64,000 nucleotides of DNA from contig CM064862.1 in the NCBI GenBank assembly GCA_032719365.1, positions 82,333,628 through 82,397,627 of the forward strand. Reading direction: 5' to 3'. This document shows, in pieces, positions 12,121 through 26,076 of this stretch (its first letter is position 1; each line of letters starts with the position of its first letter). Position numbers and translations under genes: made by a program. Under the pieces are notes generated by a model, which made no database searches, was not told where the DNA came from, and saw only the letters and a program-made list of their open reading frames with translations. The stretch is from Prinsepia uniflora (Eukaryota > Streptophyta > Magnoliopsida > Rosales > Rosaceae).

Positions 12121-12444
12121 ACCTTTTAAATTATTTAATAATTAAAGATCAAATAGTACATTTATAAATTAAAAAATAATAAAGGTTAAAGGAAGTAATA
12201 GGGGTAAAATAAAGTCGTGGGCGTAATTACTCAACTTATTTTTATTTAAAAAGTTAAAACAAATATTATTTTTTAAATTTTTTTAAAAAAATAAAAAAAT
12301 TAACTAACATTCACGTTAGCAAATGACACGTGTCTAACATATATATAAAGACAAAACTCATATTTGGTTAAATTTTCCATAAAAGGTAACTTGTAAATCT
12401 TCTATCTTCAAGCAGTTGATTTATATATATATATATATATATAT
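12121..12444. other. Short AT-rich spacer with an (AT)n tract
   Basis: AT-rich sequence between two solo LTRs, ending in an (AT)n run at about 12422-12444. The next LTR inserted into this run, so its TATAT target duplication is less informative than the others. Confidence 0.6.
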
Positions 12445-12851
12445 TGTAACGATCCGTCCCGGAGTTCGGGATTAGATTAGTGGGTAATGACAGATTAGTG
12501 AGACTAATCGGTGATTAGTTGGCGATTGCGGACGGACGGTGTGAAATGACGAGTTTGCCCCTAGAATGGACAAATTGGTGACTTTTGATTCGGGTGGTCA
12601 AATAGACTTTAGCTGATGGCTGGGACGTAGTTCGGGACGTCACGAGTTCGTAGACAAGCAACACGTCCGATTCCGACATTCGAGCTGAAAGTTATGATGT
12701 TCGGAAGTTGAGGGGCATTTTGGTAATTTGGCATTAAGGATATTTTGGTTCTTCTGTTGCCTTGGGAATTGTGCCCAGTGGAATTAGGACACTTTTCCCT
12801 TATTGGAAGGCTGTGGAAGCCTCCTTCACCGCCTTAATTTGGTTTTAACAT

Positions 12852-12901
<50 letters not shown>

Positions 12902-14482
12902 ACGGGTTGAGTGGAAAACAGAGAAAAACAAAGTCATTTGTGTGTGTAAGTGAACCCGTGAAAAACAATCCCGTTAAACCCCTTTGATTTCCCTTCTTTG
13001 TTTGTGAGAGAAGATGATGGGATGCTTATGGTGGTGATCACGATGGTGGAAGTGGACCGTGAGAGTAAAAACAGAGGAGTTGTGAAACCGTGAAGAACCA
13101 AGCTGTCAAGCTCCTCAAAACTTCATCCTTTGCTAGTGCTTTGTGAACAAGAAAGAACGAGGGTGGTGCGACGAATGTGATGGTGCCTTCGTGATGTGCC
13201 ATTGTGGACGGTGGCATTGGGATCCATGCGCGGAGATCGATTGAGTCCAAAACCAAGGCTAGAGGTGGCTGGGATCGTGCAGGTACGACGGTCGAAGGTG
13301 GGACGGCTTGTGCTTGATCGGGCAGGTTCGGGAAGTTCGGTGATAGTGGATTAGTCGGGAATGGCGTATTGCACGCGTATCAAGGCAGCAGCGGGAATGG
13401 TCTGTGAATGGACTTTGCTTTCTAACTTGTGATGCATACATAAATATTTTTATATTTTTTCTATACGTGATTACTATGTTTATGATTGTGATATCTCTGA
13501 TTTACGGTTTTGCACGTATTTCGAGGAATTTTAATTGCACGTTTTACAAGATATGCTTTTATGTCGTGATTTGATAATGGTTTCGATACTATGATTTTGG
13601 AATTTGAATTATGATTTGATTTCAATGGTTTATGAATGGATTTGGAAAGGTGATTTCGATAAACGTGATTCTCGATTTGGATTCGGAATGATGATTTCGG
13701 ATTCAGATTTGGAAATGGATTTATGGATTTGGATTTGGATTTGATAAATGGTTTTGGATTGGATTTGCTGGATCTGGTATTGGGTTTAAAGACCCGGATA
13801 TGATGTGACGGGGGCGGGTCCGGATATGTGATTGGATTTAAAGACTCGGATTGAGTTTAAAGACTCGGAAGTTTAAAGACTCGGATAGATCCAGCAAGTT
13901 CGATTGATGGAAATATGTATTTTAAATGTGTTTTGGATTTATGTGATACACTGATGGTTTTCAAATGGTTTCCAGATGTTTTGGGCTATGACCCGGATGA
14001 TATGGCTTTGAATGGTTTTGGGCTGAGGTCCGGAATTTGAGAAAAGGAAATGATTTCAGTTTTCATAAATGGTTCTTATGATCTTGGAAATAAAAGGGTT
14101 TTCTTATGTTGAAAATAAACTGCATTTCGAATGCATGCATTAGTTTTACGTGAAGGGTATAAATGTCTTTTCTTCTGAAATGTTTTATGAACTTATTATT
14201 TATGTTTTTCCACTCACAGTCTTTTTGGTTTTTCGATACCCTTCAGGTTGATGCGGTGCAGGCTGTTGTTAGAGAGACAGAGACATCACACACGTGATCC
14301 ACAGTGATGCTGCGAACTCTGGTTAACTCAAGTTGATTTTTGGTACGTTGACCTGAATATCCCTTGTCTGGCTTACGTGTTCCATGAAGGTTAGACAAGT
14401 GTTTAGCCTTCGTGTCACACGTGGGTCAGACGGGAGCATAACTTATCCCTTAATCCCGGGGGATTGGGGGTGGGTCGTGTCA
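12445..14482 (+). mobile_element. Solo LTR, subfamily B (S2)
   Basis: It begins TGTAACGATCCGTCCC and ends GGGTGGGTCGTGTCA, with TATAT on both sides (12440-12444, 14483-14487). Length is 2038 bp and there is no internal region. It contains a GT microsatellite (12856-12900) and a cluster of TTTAAA-centred dyads such as GGGTTTAAAGACCC (13782) and GAGTTTAAAGACTC (13853). The border motif pair is present (near 13400 and 14210) but degraded on the left side. Confidence 0.85.
12856..12900. repeat. (GT)n microsatellite
   Basis: An uninterrupted GT dinucleotide run of about 45 bp inside the S2 solo LTR. Confidence 0.97.
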
Positions 14483-14487
14483 TATAT

Positions 14488-14595
14488 AGTGACGTAGCTA
14501 AAATTTTATTTGTGTGGGAGCCTTTCACAAAATACTTAAAAAAATTAAATGTGAAATGTAATTCAACTTAACATAGTACATATCCAATTTATTAA
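14488..14595. other. Short remnant of the original host locus
   Basis: About 100 bp between two insertions. It resumes at 45019 after the large nested stack, the join being marked by the ATTAA duplication. No gene content is seen. Confidence 0.5.
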
Positions 14596-16444
14596 TAACA
14601 GGATCCTCTCCGTAATTCCCCCCGATTAGCGTGGCTAAGTGTCAGACCAGAGATACTACCACATACTAACAAGAATAATCTCAGTACGCACTCACCGTGA
14701 TTCCTCAGCCTTCACACAGCCGACGTCCACGATCAACCTGGAGGGTGTCAAAACCAATAAACAGTGTGAGTGGACAAAAATAAAGTTTTGAAAAAATATT
14801 TTTCGACATATACATTTACACCCTCCGTTTTATAAAACATGCATGCTTAGTCAAATAAACCATTGTGCTAAAAACCGCAGTCAATATATAAATTATAAAC
14901 TGTGGGTCCAACTCGAAATCACATAAAAACATAAAGGTCCTTTGGCCCACATTTTACTAAAATCATCGGCTCTTAGTCGTTTTGAAAACATTTGCACAAA
15001 TCACAATTATTAAATGTCAAACCTGATCTCGCTGGTCCAACCAGCTGCTAGTCCAACTAGCATCCCATGTGCAATACGGTAGGAGAGTACGGGTCCTACA
15101 GGGTCCAACCCCCGTCGGTACGTGTGAAATCCAACCCCGATTACGTCCGAGTCCGTATCAGGGAATCCAAAGAGTCCAACTTCGGATATAACAATCCAAT
15201 CGCTTGAGGGTGACTAATCATGCAAACAATATAAAAATTGACATATAGTTTATCACACAAGCACCAACACAAAACAGTTATCACACGGGCAGCCCAAAAC
15301 AATTATGTAAGGACCCGTCCCGAATCTACGGGATTAATTAAGGTTAATGATGGATTATTGAGAATTAATTAAGAATTAATCGGGATTAACTGAGAACTAT
15401 TCGACGATCAGGGTAAAATTACAATTTTACCCCTAGAAAGGGTGAAAGGTTGATTTTTGACCCGGGAGGTCCAATGTACGAGGATCGAGAATCGTTACGT
15501 AAATCGAGACGATATGAGTTCGTAGACAGGCGGAATGTCAAAATCAAACATCGTACGAGAAAGTTACGGGTCACGGAAGGTTCGATTGCATTTACGGTTG
15601 CACGGTTTTCAAATGGGTTTGTCTTTAGTAGGCCCCAAAATATCAGTTTTGGGACCATAAGATGAGTGACACTTGTCACCCACCCTATGGCCCATTTAAT
15701 TCATTCATGCATCATCATCTTCATTCTTCACCTTTTTTGTTTCAGCCCAAAACCGTATCCACCCAAACCCATTCCATCTTCTTGCTTCATCTTCTGGACC
15801 AGGGAGAGAGATAGAGTGAGGGAGTGAGATGGAGAGGCTGAAAGACAACGAGGGACGGCAGAGGACAAGGCGGTGGTGTCTAGAATCCATGGATAAAGGT
15901 AACTCGTGGGCCTTTGGATTTGGGTTTTTAGATTTTGATGTTTTGGATCGAAACTAAGGCCATGGTTGTGTTCTTAGAGCTCATACGAGCCTTTAGGTGC
16001 AAAAAGAAAAGGTTTTGGACGACGAGAGTGGCCGGAACAAAAGTTTAAAGTTTGGACGAAACTTTGGAAACCCATATCTTCAAAACCAGGTAGTTTCTCT
16101 CAATTTTGGGTTCAAATTTGGATTCCTTGGCTTGAGTAGATATATTTTCATATATTGAAGGTAGGATTTGGTTAAAAAATGAGAGAGTTATGAATGTTTG
16201 AAAAATTGGACAAAAATGGAGAAAATCCAGTTGCTGGCGGCCGAACTAGACGGCGATGCACGTCTGCATCGGTCGTCATCTCCGACGAGCTTGATGATGT
16301 CATCGTTGGCTTTAATGAGGTCAGTGTTGAATTTAACCGTTGACTTTTCGTAGAACAAATTTTGACTAGTGCGTGGGCATAAATTTCGAGGTCAAATCGA
16401 TCTTGTTCTAGAGATTTCGACGTTTTGAATCCAATGGTGGTGGT

Positions 16445-16608
16445 TTCAGGTCGATTAGAGGTCGTTTGATAGGTCATTTAGAGGTTTTTAGCCTCGAGAA
16501 GTGTGTTCGGGACACGTTCTCAATTTTTCAGGTCGATTAGAGGTCGTTTGATAGGTCATTTAGAGGTTTTTAGCCTCGAGAAGTGTGTTCGGGACACGTT
16601 CTCGATTT
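16445..16608. repeat. 82-bp tandem duplication within S3
   Basis: Units 16445-16526 and 16527-16608 are identical or nearly so, both starting TTCAGGTCGATTAGAGG and ending at GGGACACGTTCTC plus a short tail. The high identity indicates a late event in this LTR copy. Confidence 0.95.
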
Positions 16609-18122
16609 TGGGATAGTTGGGGGCTTTTATATGGACTTGTATAGATAGATAGTGACATTTGGATATGATTTGGATAGGTCCGGACTTCCCGGAGAGTGTG
16701 GATTAGCCTCGAAGTTTCTTACGGCGCAGGATTTGTGCGCGCAGTATGGACGGTTTATGAGTGGACTTTGTTTTATAAAATGATGCATGCATAACTATTT
16801 TATATGATTTATGAACATGAATTGAGATGCATTGAGTGCATATGCTTAAATACGATTTGTGTTGATGTTTTGGCCTATATTGCACGTATTTCGATATTTC
16901 TATTTTTATGTGATACTTGGGCTTAGGCCAAATATTCTACGTGCGGGCTTAGGCCAAGTATTCTACGTGCATGTGTTTATGTGATTTTGAAGGTTTCACA
17001 GAGAGGTGTGAAACCGAGGATTTGATTAACGGTTTTGAATGATTTCACAGAGATGCGTGAAATCAATATTCGGCCTTGCGTCCCAGTTGGATTTGTTGAC
17101 TTTGACTTGGATTATAGTAAAAGGACATTTGGAAAAGTGATTTGAATAATGAAATGGTTTTCTAATTTGGAAATACGTTTCGGACTTGTGTCCCAGTTTA
17201 TGAAAGATTTCGGGCTATGACCCTATTATGGATTTACGGGTTTGGATTTGATAGGATTCGAAGAATCCTGGATTTATGAAGTGTTTTTGAACACTATTTT
17301 TATGATGGTTTTGTGGAAACTAATTTGATAAACTATATTTCAGGCGTGGACCCCTTTGAGATTATTTTTGAAATGTTTTCTACACAACCATCCTCTATGA
17401 TGTGATGATAGCCCCTGGATGTCGACCATCCAGTGGGATGTGTGATCCTAGAGAGGTTACAGGGACACTACATACAGGAGTATCAGATGGACATTTTGTA
17501 GATGTCGAGCTAGGGGTTCCGATCCTGTAGATGTCATCGCTTAGACGTCGACCATCCTGTGTGATGTGTGATCCTGAGTTAGAGCACCTAGACGTCGAGC
17601 CACGGGCTCCGAGCCTGGTGTATATTCGGATGTGTAATCCCGAGTCGCACGCGTAGCACTGATATCGTGACTAGTGAGATGTTGGATATTGGATAAAGAG
17701 GATTGGTGATTATGTTTTCATGAGACTCCGAATGTGAGTCTATGATTCGGGAAGAAGCCCTATTGAGAAGCTTTTATGTGATTTGATTTAGCGGAGTCCC
17801 TACGTGATTTGGTTTTGGACCGAGTCCCTATTGAGGAAATGGCTTTGATTGAGCCATATTTTCACTGTGTTTTGATTTGAAAAGCAATATGATTTTCTTT
17901 TAAGAAAGTATTTAAAATACTATTTTCTTATGCATGCATGCTTTTACGTGAAGTGTATAAATGTCTTTTCGTTAAATGATTTTAGAAACTGTTTATTTTT
18001 GTCCACTCACAGCTTTTATGGTTTTTGATATCCTTCAGGTTGATAGCGGATGCGGGCTATAACAGAGACCGAGACATCACATGCCGCTGCGTACTCCACA
18101 AGTCATTGCGCACTCGGGTAAC

Positions 18123-18643
18123 TGATACACAAAAACTAAGCATTAAATTAACACTTATTGAAAACGTATGCAATTTAAAAACCTTTTTTTTTTTGTAGAT
18201 GTAGCATTGGTAAATAAGGATCGTTCTAATTGGAGGTAAAGATTGATTTTAAAGTCCTATGTAATTAAACTAAATCTAAACTAACTTAATCTATTATTTA
18301 CACGTGGTCAACTCATTCTTTATGCCTTACTCATTCATGAATTATATCAACTTCAAACCTACGAAATTCTATAACCTTAATTCTATGAGATGGTTGCATA
18401 TTCGTAAGTACATGCATGGAGACACTCACGCCGCACTTTCAATAATAGACTAGGGAACGCCCAACTCATCTATCAAGGATTAAGCACCAATTAACCAATC
18501 AAACGATAATCATGCGTAGTCACCCTCAATCCCCAGTTCATAACGATCTCTATTTACCAATGCTATATCTACCAAAAAAAAAAGTTTTTAAATTGCATGC
18601 GTTTTCAATAAGTGTTAATTTAATACTTAGTTTTTGCGTATCA
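18123..18643. repeat. Left LTR of E: truncated and fused to its own inverted terminus
   Basis: 18123-18225 and 18542-18643 are inverted repeats of each other (about 102 bp, starting TGATACACAAAAACTAAG and ending CTTAGTTTTTGCGTATCA). The stretch between, up to about 18500, aligns directly with 32514-32770 of the right LTR. From about 18512 the sequence aligns in reverse with 32361-32512. So the left LTR is a fold-back of the LTR terminus. Confidence 0.85.
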
Positions 18644-18648
18644 ATTTT

Positions 18649-18666
18649 TGGTGCCGTTTTCGGGGA
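18649..18666 (+). other. Degenerate tRNA-Asp-type primer-binding site (left)
   Basis: TGGTGCCGTTTTCGGGGA follows the inverted LTR end after five bases. It matches the tRNA-Asp 3'-end complement used by Athila-type elements (TGGCGCCGTTGCCGGGGA) at 15 of 18 positions. All three differences are at C or G positions turned to T, consistent with decay. Confidence 0.7.
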
Positions 18667-19093
18667 TTGATTTTTTTTTTTGTGATTTGGTTTGTGTAAA
18701 TATGTTTATAATGTAAATATCATACTTGTGCATAAATATCATACTTGTTTGTAAATACCATATTTAACTTCTCTTACTTGTAAATATTCTCAGTTTGTTA
18801 TGTATATTCTTTTCTATATCTTGTCCTTTCTTCATGTACATATTCTCACCTAAGTCTCTTGAAGGAACACTCTATATGCAATTCACTTAATCTGAGGCCC
18901 ATGAACTAGACTTGGGGACACCCTTGTTAAGGAGATAGCGCAAGAGCTTGACCCTCGAATTCAAGATGGATTGATTCCTTACCTAGAGGCATTTGGTGAG
19001 AACGATGTGGAGTTCGAAAGAGTGCATAGACCTCGCATCGAATGAGTTGATGGAAGCACTTCGTCTAGGCTGAAGACGGTAAATTTAAGCGCT

Positions 19094-19111
19094 TGTTGGG
19101 AGGCAACCCAA
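19094..19111 (+). other. Conserved hairpin motif of Athila/Tat-like elements
   Basis: TTGTTGGGAGGCAACCCAA folds with TTGGG/CCCAA arms. This motif, usually preceded by AAGCGCTT as here, recurs downstream of the coding region in many plant Gypsy elements (recalled, not searched). Confidence 0.55.
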
Positions 19112-19534
19112 TGAATGAGTCTACAACATATTTGCATTCTCTTCCCTTATATTTTAATTTCGTTTGTTTTTATTTTCGTAAAACTCTATGTCATATTTTG
19201 TGACGACCCGAAAATTCGAAAAAAGTAATTTTGGAAAACTTATAAGGAAAAGACGATTTTACCCTTAGTTAATAAAGTCAAAAGTTGACTTTTTGTTCAA
19301 GATACTTTTTGGATTTTCTGTGAAGACCGTTGCATAGGTCTCGGAATCCTGAGTCGGTAGACAGGTGGCATGTCAATATCGAAGTTTGGATGTGAAAGTT
19401 ATGGGTCTGAGAAGGGTAGGGGCATTTTGGTAATTTGTGCCCAAGAGGGGCAAAATGGTCTTTTTGCTGGGTTTTGGTGAGCCAAAACATTTTGACGGAT
19501 TGGTGACACTTGTCATGTTTTGGGACAGGTTAGT

Positions 19535-22500
19535 TGTAATCACCCGTCCCAAATTTTGGGATTAGATTAGTGATGAATTTGAGGATTAGCGTGGCTAATC
19601 GAGGATTAGTCAAAAAATCGCGGACGCACGGTGTGAAATAATCGTTTTACCCTTGAAAATAGACAAAGTGTTGACTTTTGACCCAGGTGATCAAATGCCC
19701 GAGGGCCGATGATCGTGACGTAGATCAGGATGTTGCGAGTCAGTACGCAGGCGGTACGTCGAAATCGGACGTTCGATGAGAAAGTTACAGGTCTAGGAAG
19801 TTTTACGGCACTATTTATGCAAACCGAGAATTTCGACACGTGGCATGATTTGATTGGGGAAAATCTGGAAGGACCCACCAGATGAGTGACAAGTGTCACC
19901 TATCTGATAGGCCTAGAACCCAATATTTTGGGTTTATCTTCATCCTCATCAATCACCTTCATCTCTCTGATCTCCCAAAACCCGTGGAAATCTCCTAACT
20001 CGTGCACCCCAATCCACACCAAGCACCTCCAATCTTCATCTGAAGCTCCTGGTGTGTGAATGAAAAAAAGAGAGTGAAGGGAGACGGTCGTGATGGTGGC
20101 CACGGCGGAGATCACGACGGCAAGGTAAGGAAACCAAAACTCGAAGCCCTGTTTAAGTTCAAAAATGGAAAGTTTTGTTTGAGCTAGTATTGATTGATTG
20201 GGTGGTTTGGATGAGGTTATGGAGGATGAGACGAGCTCAGAGGGCATGGAATCAAGGGCAACGGTGGTCAGAATCTTCTGGAAATGGAGGAGGAACTCTA
20301 GGCTCACTGTTCATCGATTCAAGGGTAAATTTTAGGTTTGATTTCACGATTTTGAGTCCATAGATCAATTAGGGGAGGTTAGACGAGTCTGTGGGAAGAA
20401 ATCCCATCAAAATAGATTGAGAAATGGTGAAATGATGGCCGGGTCGGGTCCGCGGATCTACACGACCGGAATTATAGACCCACCGGAGATTGAAGACGAT
20501 GATGATGTCAGTGGGTGACGTCATCATCTGACAGCTATTAGAGATGGACCAATATGGGCTTGACACGTGTCACATGTTAATGCCTAGTCAGCACTGACAT
20601 GTTAGTGACGTGGCCTAATCAAGGACTGCCATGTGTCCTTGACATATCAATGACGTGGACCAATGACAAGCTAACACGTGGCCTTATCAGATTTGACAGG
20701 TGTCAGATCTAACAGCTGTTAGAGTTGTCAGGTGGCGTCATGCTGACGTTAGCCGTTGATCGTTGACCGCTGACATCAGCGTTGACTTTGACTAGCATTA
20801 ACCGTGCGTTGACCATACGCGTGGGGGACATGAGCACAAATTTTGAGGTGGGACTTGTGTCATTCGAAAGGTTTCAACGATCCGGATCCAATTATGGTGG
20901 TTTTGGGTCGATCAGAGATTGTTAGGTTGGTCAAATCGAGGTTTTTCACCTCGGGAAACATGACCAAGACACGTTGAATTTTTCGAGAGTTTTGGGGTTT
21001 TATCCTATCGACTTATATAGATAGTTAGTGACCTTAGGGTATGAATGGGACATGTCTGAAAGTTCTAGAGATGGTGGATTAGCCTTGGGGAGGCTTATGG
21101 CATGCACATCGAGGAGGCAACTATGACAATCTGTGAGTGGAATTTTATTTTGTAAATATGATGCATGCATAACTGTTTTATATGTTTTATATCTATGGTT
21201 TAAATGACAAGACCCATCCCAATCCCCCTTGATTATCGTGGGATGTACCTGCTCTCGTCTGACATTGCGTGTCAAATCAGGGATAAACTCGTCACCACTC
21301 GGGGTTAGCTAGAGTACGCCAGGATCGGTGGTGACATGTGATGTCTCGATCTCTGCTATAGTCCGCATCCGCGTTCAACCTGAAGGGTATTAAAATCAAT
21401 AAAAACTATGAGTGGACAAAAATAACAGTTATTAAAAATAGTTGATCGAAAATATGTTTATACCGTTCACGTAAAAGCATGCATGCATCATAAAACGGCA
21501 TTTCAAATACTTTCTCGGAAGCAAGATGTATTGCTTCCCCAAATCAAAACTTAGTGAAAAATTCTTCTCAATCGAAGCCAGTACCTCAGTAGGGTCTCAT
21601 CTCCAAAATCGAATCACATAGGGTTTCAATCCAAACAGAAAACACGTACAGGGTCTTAGCCTAAATCATAGAAAACCATGTGGGATCTCTGCCCATTATC
21701 ATCATCCTCAATGCCAGTCACAATTCCAATCCTAGCATATGTACAAATAACTCAGGACCGCTCACAATCCTAGCATGTCGCCGTGAACACATCACCCGCC
21801 GCGACCATCTCTAGATCATCGTGAACACATCACCTATCGATCTCAGAGAATAACATCGACACTCCTAAATCGAGCGTCCCTCATCCATTTCCTCTAGCGG
21901 TTGCTCGACAACAGGCAGTGCCACGTGAACTCTCCAGGACTCGAACCTGAATGTCAGCATCATCGACCGGGACTCTAACTCGATCGTCTGGGACTCTAAC
22001 CGGTAGTATCACCCATAGGATTCCTAGAATCCTATCAAATTTACAACTGGGTCTCCTGCCCGAAATATACTCTAGGATTCCTCGAATCTTGTCAAATTCA
22101 CAACTAGGTCTCATGCCCGAAATATCTTTCATAAATCACAAAACTAGGTCGCAGCCTGACTTATCTCACGTTTGACTATACTCTAAGTCAAACCTCAAAT
22201 CACCTGGGTCATATGCCCGAAAGATATTTCCAAATTTGAAAACCATTTTCTCATTTTTCAAACCATTTTCAAATCATCGTTCAATTGGGACTCGTGCCCG
22301 AATCTCAATTTCACGTATCTCCGTGAAATCCTCTAAAATCTTAAATCAGTTCCTCGATTTCATGCCTCTCCGTGAAACCTTCGGAATCACATAAAAGACA
22401 AGCATGTAGTATACTCGGCCGAAACCCAAGCATCATATAAAACTGAAATCTCGAACTACGTACAATAACACATTTTCCTACGAAAATGCCAAACAATTCA

Positions 22501-25462
22501 TATTTAAAACAAATGCACTCATGGCATCTCAAATCATGTTCATAACACATATAAAACATTTATGCATGCATCATATTTATAAAATAAAGTCCACTCATAG
22601 ACCGTCCAAGTTGTGCCTCGATACGCATGCCATAAGCTTCTCTAGGCTAATCCAACCTCTCCGGCTCATCGGACTTGTCCAAATCGTACTCAAAGGTTAC
22701 TACTAACCTATACAAGTCTATATCAAGAACCCCCAACATTCCCGAAAAAGTCAACGTGTCCCAAGCACGCTTCCCTGGGCTTTATACCTCAATTTGACTA
22801 ACCTAACAATCTCTGATCGACTCAAAACCACCACTATTGGATTCGTATCGTCAAAACCTTTAAAATGGTGTTGGTCCCACCTCGAAATATTGTCCATACA
22901 CCTTCATGCTCGGGTCAAAGGTACGGTCAACGTTGACAAAAAGTCAACACTGATGTCAGCAAAGTCAACACTGACGTCAGCAGTTAACGCTGACATCACA
23001 GCTGACGTCAATATGATGTCATCTCTAACAGTTTGATAACTGTTAGATATAACAGTGTCACGTGTCACACGCTAACTGGTCCACGTGTCTGCCACGTTTC
23101 CTCTGACACATCTGACAGTCCACGATGTGGCACCACCTGATTAGTCCACGTGGTCTGACATGTCAGGCTGGCTGTACCTGACAGTGTCCCATTGGTCCAC
23201 CTCTAACACCTGTCAGATGATGATGTCAGCTGATGACATTAGCTGATGATGTCATCATTGTCTTCTTCCTCTATCCAGGTTGACCCGGTTAATTGTAACG
23301 GGCCGCACAGAATCGCGACCCGACCCTATCCGTTCTTCCACCTCCAGCCACCAAAATCAATCTCGTTGCTTCCTACACGATCTTCTGAATCCGAGGAAGG
23401 GATCCCTGACCTCAAAATGGTTAAATACGGGCTAGAAATTACCTGGGTAAGCTCGAAGTCCACAACCAAGCTTCAACCTCCCTGCTTGAGCTGCCCATAC
23501 GTCCTCAGCCTTCGATTCTGATCCCTCTCGACTCGCAAAGACCCCATGAATGCAACCCAATCATCAAAAACAACCCTCATACGTCCAAAACTAAAAACCT
23601 AAATTCAAACTTCAAAAACAGTTTCGGGTTACCTTTCCTTTGTCGTCCACAACGGTCTTGCCACCCCCTTGTCGTGTCCTGATCTCTCAGCCATCCTTTG
23701 TCACTCTCTCTCAGTCTAGAATAGGTGAAGGGCAAGGATTTGGGGTTGTGGGTTTGTGGGTTTCATGGGTAAGGGAACAATGAAGAATGGAGGGTGATGG
23801 TATGCATGTATGCAATGGATGTTGTCATTCATCCTTTGGGCCTACACAAAATATCTGGGGCCCACAAGGGACAAAAGTCCAAATCCTCATAAATCGTGCA
23901 ATAGTACCGTGAAACTTCTGTGACCCTTAACTTTCCCGTCGAATGTCTGATTTCGACGTGCTGCCTGTCTACGGACTCGTATCGACTCGATTTACATGAC
24001 AGTCCTGGGTCCACGTGCATTAGACCTCCCAGGTCAAAAGTCGACTTTTTATCCTCGTTTAGGGGCAAAATCGTAATTTCACCTTGAACGTCCGATAATC
24101 CTCGACTAAGTCCTGATTAGCCTTGCTAATCCTCAATTAATTCTTAATTAATCCCGTAATTTGGGATCGGTTGTTACATTGAATGCCTTGAATACGTATA
24201 TTTGTGGTATTTGGTATTTACGTATTTGCATGTTTTTAGAGGCGTATGATTTTATGTTGGATTTATATGTGCTTGTGTTTTCAATAATGGCTTGATGGAA
24301 TGGTTTTGGATTTGGAAATATGAAATCGGGCATGAGACCCGTTTGATTTGGAAACTATCGAACTTGGAGTCCATTTGATTTAATGAGATATCGAGCTGGA
24401 GTCCCATTTGATTTACATGATAGGGCTAGAGGCCCAGTTGGTTATGATATCGTGCATGAGTCCCTATTGTGGTTTATAAATGTGATTTCGGGTTTGAAGG
24501 CCCTAAATGGATTTGGATTTGAGAAATTGGATTTCTGGATTTATGATGGTTTTATGGAAATTCCAGGCATTGCCCCTTTGAGATGTTTTGAAATGATTTT
24601 ATAAAAATGGTTTCCATATACCATCCTTATATGAGGATATATGGATGGTCTCCTCCAAATGTCTGGGACACTAGGGAAGTCACGACGCATTGCCTGCAAG
24701 GAGTCATTGCACGGAGCGACCGGACCGTATAGTGACTCAGGAGCAGGATTGCTATTATTAGACGTCTAGGACGTCAGACATCTAGGATGTCAGAGATTGA
24801 CCCGGAGAGACCCCGGGAAGCACGCGTTGCTTAGACCGTGATATGACATCTGAGAAGTCAAGCATCTGGGATGCTAGGCATTTGGGATTCCGAGGATGAG
24901 TATTTGGTAAACATGATTTATTGGATTTATGAAATGGTATTTCTGTGTTTATGGATTTAGGCAGTGGCCCACATGGATTGGATTTATGGATTTCAGTGTT
25001 TCACGGTTTTGGGTTGAGTTCCCACACTTGGTTGATTTTATAGTTTTGGGCTAAGGCCCTAATGATTTCAGGAAAGAAATGGCTTTGGTTTTATAAACAT
25101 TTTTATTATATTTTATTTAACTGGCTTATGAATGCATGCATAGTTTTAAGTGAAGGACATAAATGTCTTTTATGAAATGTGTTTTATTAAATTATTTATT
25201 TTCGTTCACTCACAGCTTTTATGGTTTTTAATGCCCTTCCAGTTGATCGCGGTGCGGGCTTTAGCGAGACCGAGACATCACACTCCTCCACTGATCCTGG
25301 CGCGCTCTGGAAGCCCGTTTGGGCTGTTATCTTGGGTATCCCTTGTCTGGCCTTCATGTTACATGTAGGTTAGATAGGTGTTTAGCCTTCCTGTCGCACG
25401 TGGGTTAGACGGGAACATGTCACATTCCTAGTAATCTCGGGGGATTGGGATGGGTCGTGTCA
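19535..25462 (+). mobile_element. Solo LTR (C) nested in B and split by F
   Basis: It begins TGTAATCACCCGTCCC and ends GATGGGTCGTGTCA, with perfect TTAGT duplications (19530-19534, 25463-25467). Own sequence is 19535-21204 and 24184-25462, about 2.95 kb. It contains TGACGTCA/CACGTG-rich stretches (20500-20780) and hairpins GACGTC-TAG-GACGTC (24761-24775) and GACATC-TAG-GATGTC (24777-24791). Confidence 0.9.
21205..24178 (-). mobile_element. Solo LTR (F), innermost of the six-deep stack
   Basis: Plus-strand ends are TGACAAGACCCATCCC (21205) and GGGATCGGTTGTTACA (24178), i.e. a minus-oriented copy of 2974 bp. The target duplication is TTAAA/TTGAA with one mismatch. The border motif pair is CTATGAGTGGAC and GTCCACTCATAG (21406-21417 and 22589-22600 on the plus strand), changed on both sides relative to other copies. 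Stress/bZIP-type boxes (CACGTG, TGACGTCA) cluster at 22920-23250. Confidence 0.88.
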
Positions 25463-26019
25463 TTAGTGGCATGGTGATGCCGCGTGTGTACGAGCTTGTA
25501 TAATTATCATGTATGTTTGTATGTTTAACAAAAAAGAAGAACAAACACCCATCAACCTTTCAAGTATCGATCTTTATTCGAGGAATACTAGGAAACAGAG
25601 GAAAATTGAGAGGATTGGAAAGAGAAAAACGAGTGGAAGCAAGGAAAAAGTGAGAAGAAGAATTCAGAGAACCCGAAACCCAAACTCGTGGAAATTCGAA
25701 ATATCCAAACTTTGAATTTGAAATTGTAGACCTTTATTCGTGCAATTGAATTCCATTTATGTTCTCTGGGATCAGTATGAACAGAACTAACCAAAACTCG
25801 AAGGGACTCGAATGAGAATTTACCCAGAATGGACCCTGACATCTTCGAAATTCCGAGGTTGAGTTGGATTACTTCGAGGTAAGAACTCATGAAATTAAAA
25901 TCATGAAACCTTAATTAGGGTTATAACGATGCTATTAGATGAAAGAATTATGGAAATTGGTGTAGAATTGGGCAAGATTGAACCGGGATAAGCCACAGGT
26001 CGAATACCCATTTTGCAGG

Positions 26020-26076
26020 AAAATGGGCGAGAACGATGAAAATGGGCGAGAACGATGAAAATGGGCGAGAACGATG
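26020..26076 (+). repeat. Three exact 19-bp tandem repeats
   Basis: AAAATGGGCGAGAACGATG occurs three times head-to-tail in solo LTR B. Confidence 0.97.
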
